From: Aphanomyces cochlioides
Lineage: Eukaryota; Oomycota; Saprolegniomycetes; Saprolegniales; Verrucalvaceae
Assembly: GCA_019828595.1 (NCBI GenBank)
Contig: JAHQRK010000010.1
Span: 1,240,001 to 1,304,000 of the forward strand
Length of the DNA: 64,000 nt
Reading direction: 5' to 3'
The notes under the pieces are model-generated. The model searched no databases. It was given only the letters and a program-made list of their open reading frames with translations, and was not told the DNA's origin. Position numbers and translations under genes: made by a program. Shown one piece after another: positions 9,801 through 19,800 of this stretch (its first letter is position 1; each line of letters opens with the position of its first letter).

Positions 9801-10910
9801 GGCAAGGACAGTTGCAAGATGTTGGAGTACTTTGCTTCGATCCCTGGCACTGAAGAAATCCGTCCTCAATACAACCCCGCGACGTACATGTTGGAAGTCA
9901 TTGGTGCCGGTATTGGCCGTGACACGAAGGACTACTCGGTGGAATACACCAACAGTGAATTGAACAAGTACAACATTGAAAAGGCCGCGCGTTTGGCACT
10001 TCCAAATCCCGACTTTGTGGCATTCTCGACCTTGAACTGGACCCCTATGGCTACGAGCTTCTCGAACCAATTGAAGGAATGCGTTGTCAAGGCTGCTCAA
10101 ACTTACTGGCGCAGTCCTCAATACAACTTTGTCCGTTTGGCTTCTTTCCCATGGTTTGCTATCGTGTTTGGTACGACGTTTTGGCAACTTCCTCGTGAAA
10201 CTTCTGCACAAATCAAGTCCCATGTTGGTTTGATCTACAACAGTATGGATTTCATCGGAGTGTTCCACATGATGACTGTCTTGGATATCACGTGCTTGGA
10301 ACGCGCTGTGTTCTACCGCGAACGTATGTCCAACTACTATGGCCCATTGCCATACAGTTTGTCGCTCTTCACGTCTGAAGTCCCATACCTTGTTGTTGCT
10401 GTGACCATCTTTGTGATTGTCGAGTACTTCTTCGTCGGCTGGGTGAACTCCTATTTCTTCTTCTTCTGGATTACATTCTTGCTCTACACGTCGCTCTGCA
10501 CGTTCTTTGGTCAATGGATGTGTGGGTTGTGCCCCAACACCAAGGTCGCCAACGTCGCTGTCGGTGCCTTGTCGTGCATTTTCAACTTGTTCAGTGGTTT
10601 CTTGTTGCCGTACCCAATGATGAAGAGCTGGTACAAGTGGATCTCGTACATCGTCCCATCGAGCTATTCGCTGCGTGCTTTGGCTGCTAGTCAAATTGGT
10701 GTTTGCGACAACGGCGTCGGCAATGCATGCCAGAAAATCAAGGGTGAAGCCAAGTTCCCCAACACAACCGTGGCCGACTGGGTGCAAATCCAATTCGACT
10801 TCAAGTCTGAAAACCGCAGCTACTACGTCTTGGTCCTCGCCTGCATGTGGATTCTTTTGCAAGTGTTCATTTACTTGACGCTCAAGTATGTGAGCCACTT
10901 GAAGAGATAG
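6840..10910 (+). CDS. PDR-type ABC transporter (ABCG family), array copy 1
   Basis: Single-exon gene of 1356 aa, full-size PDR half-order NBD1-TMD1-NBD2-TMD2. NBD1: Walker A ANPGSGKST (about residue 145), signature VSGGERKRV (about 260), Walker B FLCDEISTGLDS (about 282). NBD2: Walker A GATGAGKTT (about 799), a non-canonical signature LSVEQKKRV (about 901), Walker B LFLDEPTSGLD (about 922). Each NBD is followed by about six membrane helices, and the protein ends YVSHLKR. NBD1 keeps a canonical Walker A lysine, unlike fungal PDR proteins. The start at 6840 follows an Inr-like site and gives MSSGDPKKPLL, matching the KKPLL/RKPLL near the starts of the next two genes. Such transporters export drugs and lipophilic compounds at the plasma membrane; the substrate here is unknown. 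First of three direct tandem copies. Confidence 0.93.
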   Translation: MSSGDPKKPLLNEDDVMPEAYKSVNMKSVQDAYRSVQSPRMSMYSTIHAGQGVNRMLEGGLERFYEKYRAVSKKVNVHLATPEVRFENLSYTVQAKQMTMAEKQGTVGSYIQRIFTPFKQSVYKEQAVLHPMNGIIKPGSMTLILANPGSGKSTLLKALAHRLDQNSKCVLGGDITLSGLKMSDIDPLKIVSLVDQRDNHAATLTVRETFKFADMCLNGDPENQPEELREVAKLRTDMIIDLLGLNTCADTVVGDALLRGVSGGERKRVTIGEMLVGGQSVFLCDEISTGLDSAATFDIITSLRTWCKTMGGTVVIALLQPTPEVVEMFDDILMLNEGYMVYHGPRTSILPYFENLGFYCPLRVDPADFLIEVTSGRGKKYLAANDRNRKIPIYAHEFNQVFVESDMHKATLADLAAGFTVPTNLQTPEDFEKMKSVTAIARTKETSPFAMGFLTSTLLLLNRQKTLWLRDRPLLWGKMAEAVIVGACMGAIYYHAAASIYLRMLYFSCSVFQRQAWQQLTIAYHLRSVFYKQRARNFFRTFSYTIAESIVQVPVNLCVSLLMCTFFYFMSGLTQEAGRFITFVVICVSFQHAIGAYMTFLSSVSPSITVGQTLAAFSVCFFLLFSGNIILHDLIPNYWIWMYWFNPLAWALRSVVTNEFYSDKYTLAEQKGNLTQVQMHHFQPTYVGYGIITLLCYYVLFTCLNTAALHFIRYEKRYGVSGGSKVSDDDDENVYIEVSTPGGTLVKQERIKNQGLAFIPANLVVKNLDYYVTLPTKVERQLLKNITASFTPGRMCALMGATGAGKTTLMDVIAGRKTGGRIVGEIIINGEPKNPANFSRITAYCEQMDIHSEMSTIGEALWFSANLRLPETITAEEKRKLVEETLDLLELNGIINEQVGDLSVEQKKRVTIGVEVVANPSILFLDEPTSGLDARSAITVMRGVQSIARTGRTVLCTIHQPSISIFELFDDLLLLQTGGFIAYHGELGKDSCKMLEYFASIPGTEEIRPQYNPATYMLEVIGAGIGRDTKDYSVEYTNSELNKYNIEKAARLALPNPDFVAFSTLNWTPMATSFSNQLKECVVKAAQTYWRSPQYNFVRLASFPWFAIVFGTTFWQLPRETSAQIKSHVGLIYNSMDFIGVFHMMTVLDITCLERAVFYRERMSNYYGPLPYSLSLFTSEVPYLVVAVTIFVIVEYFFVGWVNSYFFFFWITFLLYTSLCTFFGQWMCGLCPNTKVANVAVGALSCIFNLFSGFLLPYPMMKSWYKWISYIVPSSYSLRALAASQIGVCDNGVGNACQKIKGEAKFPNTTVADWVQIQFDFKSENRSYYVLVLACMWILLQVFIYLTLKYVSHLKR

Positions 10911-12375
10911 AAGCCATGTTCATTCCGTTGTGTTGCGTTTAGAGAAAGAATCAATAACGTTAAAATGCATTTACTTTCATTAAACTTTCTCCATGGGTTC
11001 TTCCAGCCACAGTATGATGACTGCCGCCGCCCCAGTAGTCGCGTCGGCAGATTTTGTGGACAGAAGAAATCCTGTGTGGACCGTAAGCGCCCCCAGATGT
11101 CCAGTAGCCATCATTTGTGGTGTCGAGATCGTCGGTTTGGATCCAGTGTACATCCAGTCGACGTCCTGACAACGTGGCAGTCTGAGATGTTGTTCTCTCA
11201 GCTTGCCACGTCAATTGAACCTGGTTGTTCAGACTGCCACGTTTTTCTGTGAATTTCTTTCGCATTTCAAATGCATTTTAAATACTTTTTAATGGAAAAT
11301 TGGACTTTCAAATATTTTAATAGCTGAAAATGAGTTAGTATTCTTTTCTCACAACTTGTGAGCAAAGAATTCACTTCTATAGCACCCACACGATGCCATA
11401 TCACCGCGATGCGCTTCATTGAAGCAAATCCTCCCTCAAGATGTGACTCATGGTTGAGATTTGATCGCGATCGAACGATGTGATGAGATGCTTATTCAAG
11501 TTGTCAGCGCGGCGACAGAGTGTCTTTCCCTCTCACTCGAACGTTTCAGAACTCTTGGATATGTGCGAGAGAAGTGCTCAACTGTTGGGCGCAAGCACCA
11601 TGTGATGAATGTCGACTCGTGGGGATGTTCCGATGTGAAGCCACAGCGGAACGTGGTTATAAATTCAAGCTGGCAACCTGCTCTTGTATGGATGGGCCGG
11701 AACATTCGACATGTGGGTTGATCCTAATAATACTATACACTCCGCGTGGTGGCGGGGGATTGCAACACTGTAATCTCGTGCGCCTAGCGTGCGGGGGGGG
11801 CAACTCCCGACGCACGAGGACCAGCCAAACGAGAGATGGTCCGATCCTTTCTTTGTCTCCGGTGCACGCCGGGATGCTGTTGGAAGTCTCGTTGCAAAGA
11901 TGGCGCATGAATCGACTGCACACCTCAACAAGTTGTCTCTGAACCTCATGATCGCAATCAATTTCATGGTGAAAGGATTTTGATCTCGCCTCTGTAATAA
12001 AAACAGAGAAAGGTCTCGGTTGGTAAAAATTAAATTAAATTTTCAACAAGTGGTAGCATGTCCCACCATCGTGCATCTGTAACAGTTCCAACGAGTGCAA
12101 CCGTCAACCCAAAACTATTAAAATGCACCCAGAATTAATATCAACGGGTGATGTAAAATAGCTACACTTGGCGGGTTAAAAGGTGAATAAAATCACGCTC
12201 GTTTTTTTATTTGCGCTTGGGCGTCCAGAGATTCATCCACGGCGTATAATCGCAACCCGACATACGGGATTTGTATGAGTATACTGGAGCGCAGTATAAA
12301 AGCTTGTCAGTGGTTGGCTTTCGAAAACTAGACTGGCTTTTTGTATGGTGGTGCAGAGAAAGATTTTCGCACTCC
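10911..12375. other. Spacer between PDR1 and PDR2, no gene seen
   Basis: About 1.5 kb. It holds a 15-bp inverted repeat (11171-11185/11229-11243) and a G-rich run around 11753-11800. Frames of up to 140 codons (11520-11942) show no conserved motif. Upstream of PDR2 the sequence is AT-rich. Confidence 0.45.
11171..11243. repeat. 15-bp inverted repeat, 73-bp hairpin unit
   Basis: AACGTGGCAGTCTGA (11171-11185) is perfectly inverted at 11229-11243, with a 43-nt spacer that contains a further partial copy (GCCACGT). It lies 260-330 bp past the PDR1 stop, so it is probably a small MITE relic rather than a terminator. Confidence 0.6.
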
Positions 12376-12391
12376 TCCATTCTTGAATTTG
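12376..12391 (+). promoter_or_regulatory. Oomycete-type initiator before PDR2
   Basis: TCCATTCTTGAATTTG ends 29 bp before the ATG at 12421 and resembles the oomycete Inr/FPR core promoter. It lies at nearly the same distance as the site before PDR1, which supports the chosen start. Confidence 0.4.
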
Positions 12392-12420
12392 CTTGTTGCA
12401 GCTCGAACCACAAGCAAGAA

Positions 12421-15400
12421 ATGTCGCCTTCTACCCCCAAGGTGGCCGAGTCCAAGAAGCCCCTTCTGGACGAAGATGAACAATTGCCTGAAGTGTACAA
12501 CTCGCTACACTTCAAGAGTGTCCAAGACCCCTACCGCACGGTCCACTCGGACCGCATGAGCGTGTACAGTACGATTCACGCCCAACATGGTGTCGAATCG
12601 ATGCTTGAAGGCGGTTTGGAACGCTTCTACGAAAAGTACCGCCACTTGTCGAAGAAAGTCAACCTCCACCTCGCTACGCCAGAAGTCCGATTTGAAAACT
12701 TGAGCTACACTGTTCAAGCTCGTCAAATGACCATGGCCGAAAAGCAGGGCACAGTCGGATCGTACATCCAACGTATGTTCTTCCCTTTCAAGCAAGCCGT
12801 GTACAAGGAACAAGTTGTGTTGCAACCCATGAGCGGTATCATCAAGCCTGGTAGCATGACGTTGATTCTTGCCAACCCTGGTTCGGGCAAGTCGACTTTC
12901 TTGAAAGCTTTGGCGGGCAAGCTCGACCAAAATGCCAAATGTGTTCAGGGCGGTGAAATCACATTCAGTGGCTTGAAGACCACCGACGTTGACCCCAAGA
13001 AAATTGTCGGCTTGGTCGATCAACGTGACAACCACGCTGCCACATTGACTGTCCGCGAAACATTCAAATTTGCCGACATGTGCTTGAACGGATCCCCAGA
13101 AAGCCAGCCTGAAGAACTCCGTGAAGTTGCCAAGCTTCGCACGGAAATGATATTGCAACTTTTGGGTTTGTCACTTTGCGCCGACACTGTTGTGGGTGAT
13201 GCCTTGCTCCGTGGGTGCAGTGGTGGTGAACGCAAGCGTGTGACCGTTGGTGAAATGTTGGTGGGCGGCCAAAGTGTCTTCTTGTGCGATGAAATTAGTA
13301 CCGGTCTGGACTCTGCAGCTACATTCGATATTGTCACCTCACTTCGTACTTGGTGCAAGACCATGGGTGGCTCCGTTGTCATTGCTCTTTTGCAACCTAC
13401 TCCTGAAGTCGTCGAAATGTTTGACGATATTCTCATGTTGAACGAAGGCTATATGGTGTACCATGGTCCTCGTACGTCCATCTTGCCATACTTCGAAAAC
13501 CTCGGTTTTTACTGCCCCATGCGTGTTGATCCTGCTGACTTTTTGATCGAAGTGACGTCAGGTCGCGGCAAGAAGTATTTGGCTGCTGAAGATCGCCATC
13601 GCCAAATTCCGATTTATGCTCATGAATTCAATAAAATTTTCGTGGAAAGCGAATTGAACAAGGCTACCCTCGCTGAATTGGCTGCGGGTTTCAATGTCCC
13701 AGGACACTTGCAAACCCCCGAAGACTTCGAAAAGATGAAGAGTGTGACAGCCATTGCCCGTACCAAGGAAACCTCTCCATTTGCCATGGGATTCTTGGAA
13801 AGTACTCTCTTGCTCCTTGGGCGCCAAAAGACATTGTGGCTTCGTGATCGACCCCTATTGTGGGGAAAATTGGCCGAAGCTGCTATCGTTGGTGCCTGCA
13901 TGGGTGCTATCTACTACAACGCCCCTGCTTCCATCTACCTCCGCATGTTGTTCTTCTCTTGCGCAGTCTTCCAACGCCAAGCTTGGCAGCAAATTGTCAT
14001 TGCCTATACCCTCCGCTCAGTCTTCTACAAACAACGCTCACGTAACTTTTTCCGCACTTTTTCCTACACGATTGCAGAGTCGATTGTCCAAGTGCCTGTC
14101 AACCTCTGTGTCTCGTTGCTCATGTGCACGTTCTTCTACTTTATGAGTGGCTTGACACGAGACGCTGGTCGGTTTGTGGTCTTTTTGATCGTTTGCGTCT
14201 GTTTCCAACACGCTGTTGGCGCGTACATGACGTTCTTGAGTTCGGTGTCGCCCAGTATCACGGTTGGACAAACGTTGGCTGCCTTCTCCGTGTGCTTTTT
14301 CTTGCTCTTCTCGGGTAACATTATCTTGTACGACTTGATCCCGAACTACTGGATTTGGATGTATTGGTTCAATCCATTGGCGTGGGCGTTGCGCAGTGTG
14401 GTCACGAACGAATTCTACTCTGACAAGTACACCTTGGCTGAACAAAATGGCAACTTGACTCAAGTTCAAATGATCAATTTCCAGCCAACCTACATCGGCT
14501 ACGGTATTATTGTCCTTCTCGGCTACTATGTCTTGTTTACTGCTATGAACACCGCCGCATTGCACTTCATCCGCTACGAGAAGCGTTTTGGTGTTTCTGG
14601 TGGCTCAAAAGTTGGCGAAGACGAAGAAGACGATAATGTCTACATTGAAGTCTCCACACCTGGAGGTACGATGGTCAAGCAAGAACGCAAGAAGAATCAA
14701 GGCTTGGCCTTTATCCCTGCGAACTTGGTCATCAAGAATTTAGACTACTTTGTCACTCTCCCTACCAAGGTTGAACGCCAATTGCTCAACAATATCACTG
14801 CTAGCTTTACTCCTGGTCGCATGTGCGCCTTGATGGGTGCCACTGGTGCTGGTAAGACGACGTTGATGGATGTGATTGCTGGGCGTAAGACTGGTGGTCG
14901 TATTGTGGGTGAAATCATCATCAACGGTGAACCCAAGAACCCTATCAACTTCTCTCGTATCACAGCTTACTGCGAGCAAATGGATATCCACTCTGAAATG
15001 TCGACGATCGGTGAAGCTTTGTGGTTCTCTGCGAACTTGCGTTTGCCGGAATCGATCTCGGCTGAGGAAAAGCGCAACTTGGTTGAAGAAACGTTGGACT
15101 TGTTGGAATTGAACGGTATTATCAACGAACAAGTTGGTGACTTGTCTGTGGAACAGAAGAAGCGTGTGACGATTGGTGTGGAAGTGGTGGCGAACCCGAG
15201 TATTTTGTTCTTGGATGAACCAACGTCTGGTTTGGATGCTCGTTCTGCCATCACCGTGATGAAGGGTGTGCAGTCGATTGCTCGCACTGGTCGTACTGTG
15301 TTGTGTACGATCCATCAGCCTTCGATTTCGATCTTTGAATTGTTTGACGATTTGTTGTTGTTGCAACGTGGTGGTTTTATCGCGTACTTCGGTGAGCTTG

Positions 15401-16509
15401 GCAAGGACAGTTGCAAGATGTTGGAGTACTTTGCTTCGATCCCTGGCACTGAAGAAATCCGTCCTCAATACAACCCCGCGACGTACATGTTGGAAGTCAT
15501 TGGTGCCGGTATTGGCCGTGACACGAAGGACTACTCGGTTGAGTACACCAACAGTGAATTGTGCAAGTATAATGTGGAAAAAGCACTTCGTTTGGCTCTC
15601 CCTGATCCCGAGTTTGTGGCGTTTTCGACCTTGAACTGGACTCCTATGGCTACAAGCTTCTCGAACCAATTGAAGGAATGCGTTGTCAAGTCTGCTCAAA
15701 CTTACTGGCGCAGTCCTCAATACAACTTTGTCCGTCTGGCCTCTTTCCCACTATTCGCCCTTGTCTTTGGTACGACCTTTTGGCAACTTCCTCGTGAAAC
15801 CTCTGCTCAAATCAAGTCTCATGTTGGTTTGATCTACAACAGTATGGACTTCATTGGTATTATCCATTTGATGACTGTCTTGGATATCACGTGCTTGGAG
15901 CGTGCTGTGTTTTACCGCGAGCGCATGTCCAACTACTACGGCCCATTGCCATACAGTTTGTCGCTTTTCACGTCTGAAGTCCCATACCTTGTTGTCGCTG
16001 TGACCATCTTCGTGATCATCGAATACTTCACCGTCGGTTGGGTCAACTCTTACTTTGTTCTCTTCTGGATCACCTTTTTCTTGTACACTTCTATCTGCAC
16101 GTTCTTTGGTCAATGGATGTGCGCATTGTGCCCGAACACCAAGGTGGCAAATGTTGCTGTTGGTGCCTTGTCTTGCTTGTTCAACTTGTTCAGTGGTTTC
16201 TTGTTGCCATTCCCATTGATGAAGAGCTGGTACAAGTGGATCTCGTACATCGTCCCATCGAGCTATTCGTTGCGTGCTTTGGCTGCCAGTCAAATTGGCC
16301 TTTGCGACAACGGTGATGGCAATGCTTGCCAACCCATCAAGGGTGAAGCCAAGTTCCCCAACACGACCGTGGCCGACTGGGTGCAAATCCAATTCGACTT
16401 CCAACCCGAGAATCGCTACTACTACATCTTGGTGCTGATTTGCATGTGGGTCATCTTGCAAACTTTCATCTACCTCACACTCAAGTACGTCAGCCACTTG
16501 AAGCGATAG
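12421..16509 (+). CDS. PDR-type ABC transporter (ABCG family), array copy 2
   Basis: Single-exon gene, 1362 aa, same layout as copy 1: Walker A ANPGSGKST, signature CSGGERKRV, Walker B FLCDEISTGLDS in NBD1; GATGAGKTT, LSVEQKKRV and LFLDEPTSGLD in NBD2; two blocks of membrane helices; C-terminus YVSHLKR. The start at 12421 (MSPSTPKVAE) was chosen over an in-frame ATG at 12271 because it follows the initiator-like site and aligns with its paralogues. The linker after TMD1 (EDEEDDN) is slightly longer and more acidic than in the other copies. From about 14731 to 15569 the DNA appears identical to copy 3 (19167-20005), including third codon positions, which indicates gene conversion. A plasma-membrane exporter by family; substrate unknown. 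Confidence 0.93.
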   Translation: MSPSTPKVAESKKPLLDEDEQLPEVYNSLHFKSVQDPYRTVHSDRMSVYSTIHAQHGVESMLEGGLERFYEKYRHLSKKVNLHLATPEVRFENLSYTVQARQMTMAEKQGTVGSYIQRMFFPFKQAVYKEQVVLQPMSGIIKPGSMTLILANPGSGKSTFLKALAGKLDQNAKCVQGGEITFSGLKTTDVDPKKIVGLVDQRDNHAATLTVRETFKFADMCLNGSPESQPEELREVAKLRTEMILQLLGLSLCADTVVGDALLRGCSGGERKRVTVGEMLVGGQSVFLCDEISTGLDSAATFDIVTSLRTWCKTMGGSVVIALLQPTPEVVEMFDDILMLNEGYMVYHGPRTSILPYFENLGFYCPMRVDPADFLIEVTSGRGKKYLAAEDRHRQIPIYAHEFNKIFVESELNKATLAELAAGFNVPGHLQTPEDFEKMKSVTAIARTKETSPFAMGFLESTLLLLGRQKTLWLRDRPLLWGKLAEAAIVGACMGAIYYNAPASIYLRMLFFSCAVFQRQAWQQIVIAYTLRSVFYKQRSRNFFRTFSYTIAESIVQVPVNLCVSLLMCTFFYFMSGLTRDAGRFVVFLIVCVCFQHAVGAYMTFLSSVSPSITVGQTLAAFSVCFFLLFSGNIILYDLIPNYWIWMYWFNPLAWALRSVVTNEFYSDKYTLAEQNGNLTQVQMINFQPTYIGYGIIVLLGYYVLFTAMNTAALHFIRYEKRFGVSGGSKVGEDEEDDNVYIEVSTPGGTMVKQERKKNQGLAFIPANLVIKNLDYFVTLPTKVERQLLNNITASFTPGRMCALMGATGAGKTTLMDVIAGRKTGGRIVGEIIINGEPKNPINFSRITAYCEQMDIHSEMSTIGEALWFSANLRLPESISAEEKRNLVEETLDLLELNGIINEQVGDLSVEQKKRVTIGVEVVANPSILFLDEPTSGLDARSAITVMKGVQSIARTGRTVLCTIHQPSISIFELFDDLLLLQRGGFIAYFGELGKDSCKMLEYFASIPGTEEIRPQYNPATYMLEVIGAGIGRDTKDYSVEYTNSELCKYNVEKALRLALPDPEFVAFSTLNWTPMATSFSNQLKECVVKSAQTYWRSPQYNFVRLASFPLFALVFGTTFWQLPRETSAQIKSHVGLIYNSMDFIGIIHLMTVLDITCLERAVFYRERMSNYYGPLPYSLSLFTSEVPYLVVAVTIFVIIEYFTVGWVNSYFVLFWITFFLYTSICTFFGQWMCALCPNTKVANVAVGALSCLFNLFSGFLLPFPLMKSWYKWISYIVPSSYSLRALAASQIGLCDNGDGNACQPIKGEAKFPNTTVADWVQIQFDFQPENRYYYILVLICMWVILQTFIYLTLKYVSHLKR

Positions 16510-16868
16510 ATATTTTCTAGATTGCCACCATTGTAACTCTTCTTATAACCTGTTCTTATTTTCATTCCCATTGCGTCTTCTACCTGCGAGTGTTACTGTG
16601 AGTAGGCAATCCACTGAGAGCTCCAAACAATTGAATCTTATGAGTTCCTTGTAGCGATGTTCCATCATTGCCACTGACACAAAGGTCCTCTTGGCGTGTG
16701 ACCTTTGGAGCGGTGGAACATTTGCGCTTGCCAATCGATTGTCGAAACTTTGCATTGAGAGTTTGAGACGTTTGGACTGTTGGACGAAACTTCGAACAAA
16801 AATTGCCACTGGCAACGTGCCTTTTCAGTCTCGATTCGACCCTCGAAAGGAAACGCGGCTGGTATAGA
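16510..16868. other. Spacer between PDR2 and PDR3
   Basis: 359 bp with no gene. A TGTTCC...GGAACA pair (about 16654 and 16714) lies roughly 155-215 bp before the PDR3 start; similar pairs lie upstream of copies 1 and 2 (see findings). Sequence up to 16868 is open in the PDR3 frame from 16803 but precedes the conserved start. Confidence 0.4.
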
Positions 16869-19800
16869 ATGACAAGTCCTACTTCCTCGGCTTCTAGGAA
16901 GCCACTCCTCGAAGACGAAGAGAAATTACCTGAAGTATACAATTCATTGCACTTTAAGAGTGTCCAAGATCCGTATCGGTCAGTCATCTCGGATCGATTG
17001 AGCAACTACAGTACGATCCATGCGAACGATGTCGCGTCCATGCTTTCCGGCGGCCTCGAGCGCTTTTATGAAAAGTATCGCCTGCTCTCCAAAAAGGCGA
17101 ATCTTCAGCTCGCGACGCCTGAAGTCCGCTTTGAAAAGCTTAGCTACACCGTCCAAGCCCAAGAACTCACGATGTCTGAAAAGCAAGGCACCGTGGGGTC
17201 CTACATCACTCGCCTTTTCTTTCCATTCAAGAAAGCTATCTATAAGGAGCAAAAGGTGCTGCAGTCTATGGATGGCATCATCAAACCTGGTAGCATGACG
17301 TTGATTTTGGCAAATCCTGGCTCTGGCAAGTCGACGTTCCTCAAGGCACTGGCTGGTAAATTGGAACAAAACAACAAATGCGTCCAAGGTGGTGAGATCA
17401 CATTCAGCGGTTTGAAGTCTACCGACGTCGATCCTCTCAAGATTGTCGGGTTGGTCGACCAACGCGACAACCACGCGGCCACTTTGACTGTGCGCGAAAC
17501 CTTCAAGTTTGCCGACATGTGCTTGAATGGCGATCCAGACAGCGTGCCCGAAGAACTCCGTGATGTCGCCAAGCTCCGCACGGAAATGATTCTTCAACTC
17601 TTGGGCTTAACTAATTGCTCTGAGACCGTGGTCGGCGATGCCTTGCTTCGTGGTTGCAGTGGTGGTGAGCGCAAACGTGTGACTGTCGGAGAAATCCTCG
17701 TCGGTGGTCAAAGCGTTTTCCTGTGCGATGAAATTAGTACCGGCTTGGACTCGGCAGCCACGTTTGATATCGTGTCGTCGCTTCGTACTTGGTGCAAGAC
17801 ACTTGGTGGCTCTGTCGTGATTGCGCTCTTGCAGCCAACTCCAGAAGTCGTCGAGCAATTCGACGACATCCTCATGTTAAACGAAGGCTACATGGTTTAC
17901 CATGGCCCTCGTACATCCATCTTGCCGTACTTTGAAAATCTCGGCTTCTACTGCCCCATGCGTGTCGATCCTGCCGACTTTTTGATCGAAGTGACGTCGG
18001 GCCGTGGCAAGAAATACCTCGCCGCAGACGACAAACACCGCAAGATTCCCATCTTCCCTCAGGAATTCAACCAAGTGTTTGTCGAAAGCGAGCTGCATCG
18101 CGCAACGAGGGCCGAGTTGGATGCTGGTTTCCACGTTCCAGCTCACCTACAATCCCAGGAAGATTTTGCTAAAATGAAGAGCGTGACGGCGATCGCGCGC
18201 ACCAAGGAAACGTCTCCTTTTGCCATGGAATTTTTTGAAAGCACGTGGTTGCTCCTTGGACGTCAAAAGACGTTGTGGCTACGCGACCGACCTCTCTTGT
18301 GGGGAAAATTGGCTGAAGCTGCCATCGTCGGTGCCTGCATGGGCGCCATCTACTACAGCGCTCCTTCGTCCATTTACCTTCGCATGTTATTCTTCTCATG
18401 CTCAGTCTTCCAACGCCAAGCTTGGCAGCAAATCGTTATTGCTTACACCCTCCGCTCAGTCTTCTACAAACAACGCTCACGTAACTTTTTCCGCACTTTT
18501 TCCTACACGATTGCAGAGTCGATTGTCCAAGTGCCTGTCAACCTGTGTGTATCGTTGCTCATGTGCACGTTCTTCTACTTTATGAGTGGCTTGACACGAG
18601 ACGCTGGTCGGTTTGTGGTCTTTTTGATCGTTTGCGTCTGTTTCCAACACGCTGTTGGCGCGTACATGACGTTCTTGAGTTCGGTGTCGCCCAGTATCAC
18701 GGTTGGACAAACGTTGGCTGCCTTCTCCGTGTGCTTTTTCTTGCTCTTCTCGGGTAACATTATCTTGCACGACTTGATCCCGAACTACTGGATTTGGATG
18801 TATTGGTTCAATCCATTGGCGTGGGCGTTGCGCAGTGTCGTATTGAATGAATTCACGAGCGACAAGTACACTCCAGCGGAGCAACTCGCCAACCTCAAGA
18901 ACGTCCAAATGACCTCGTTTGAGACGGCTTATATTGCTTATGGTATCATTGTCCTCCTCTGCTACTACGTCTTGTTTACTTGCTTCAACACTGCTGCCCT
19001 GCATTTCCTTCGCTATGAGAAGCGTTATGGTGTCTCTGGAGGCTCCAAGGTCGGTGAAGACGACGAAGCTAGCACGTACGTTGAAATTGCAACTCCGGGT
19101 GGAACTATGGTCAAGCAAGAACGCAAGAAGAACCAAGGCTTGGCTTTCATCCCTGCCAACTTGGTTATCAAGAATTTAGACTACTTTGTCACTCTCCCTA
19201 CCAAGGTTGAACGCCAATTGCTCAACAATATCACTGCTAGCTTTACTCCTGGTCGCATGTGCGCCTTGATGGGTGCCACTGGTGCTGGTAAGACGACGTT
19301 GATGGATGTGATTGCTGGGCGTAAGACTGGTGGTCGTATTGTGGGTGAAATCATCATCAACGGTGAACCCAAGAACCCTATCAACTTCTCTCGTATCACA
19401 GCTTACTGCGAGCAAATGGATATCCACTCTGAAATGTCGACGATCGGTGAAGCTTTGTGGTTCTCTGCGAACTTGCGTTTGCCGGAATCGATCTCGGCTG
19501 AGGAAAAGCGCAACTTGGTTGAAGAAACGTTGGACTTGTTGGAATTGAACGGTATTATCAACGAACAAGTTGGTGACTTGTCTGTGGAACAGAAGAAGCG
19601 TGTGACGATTGGTGTGGAAGTGGTGGCGAACCCGAGTATTTTGTTCTTGGATGAACCAACGTCTGGTTTGGATGCTCGTTCTGCCATCACCGTGATGAAG
19701 GGTGTGCAGTCGATTGCTCGCACTGGTCGTACTGTGTTGTGTACGATCCATCAGCCTTCGATTTCGATCTTTGAATTGTTTGACGATTTGTTGTTGTTGC

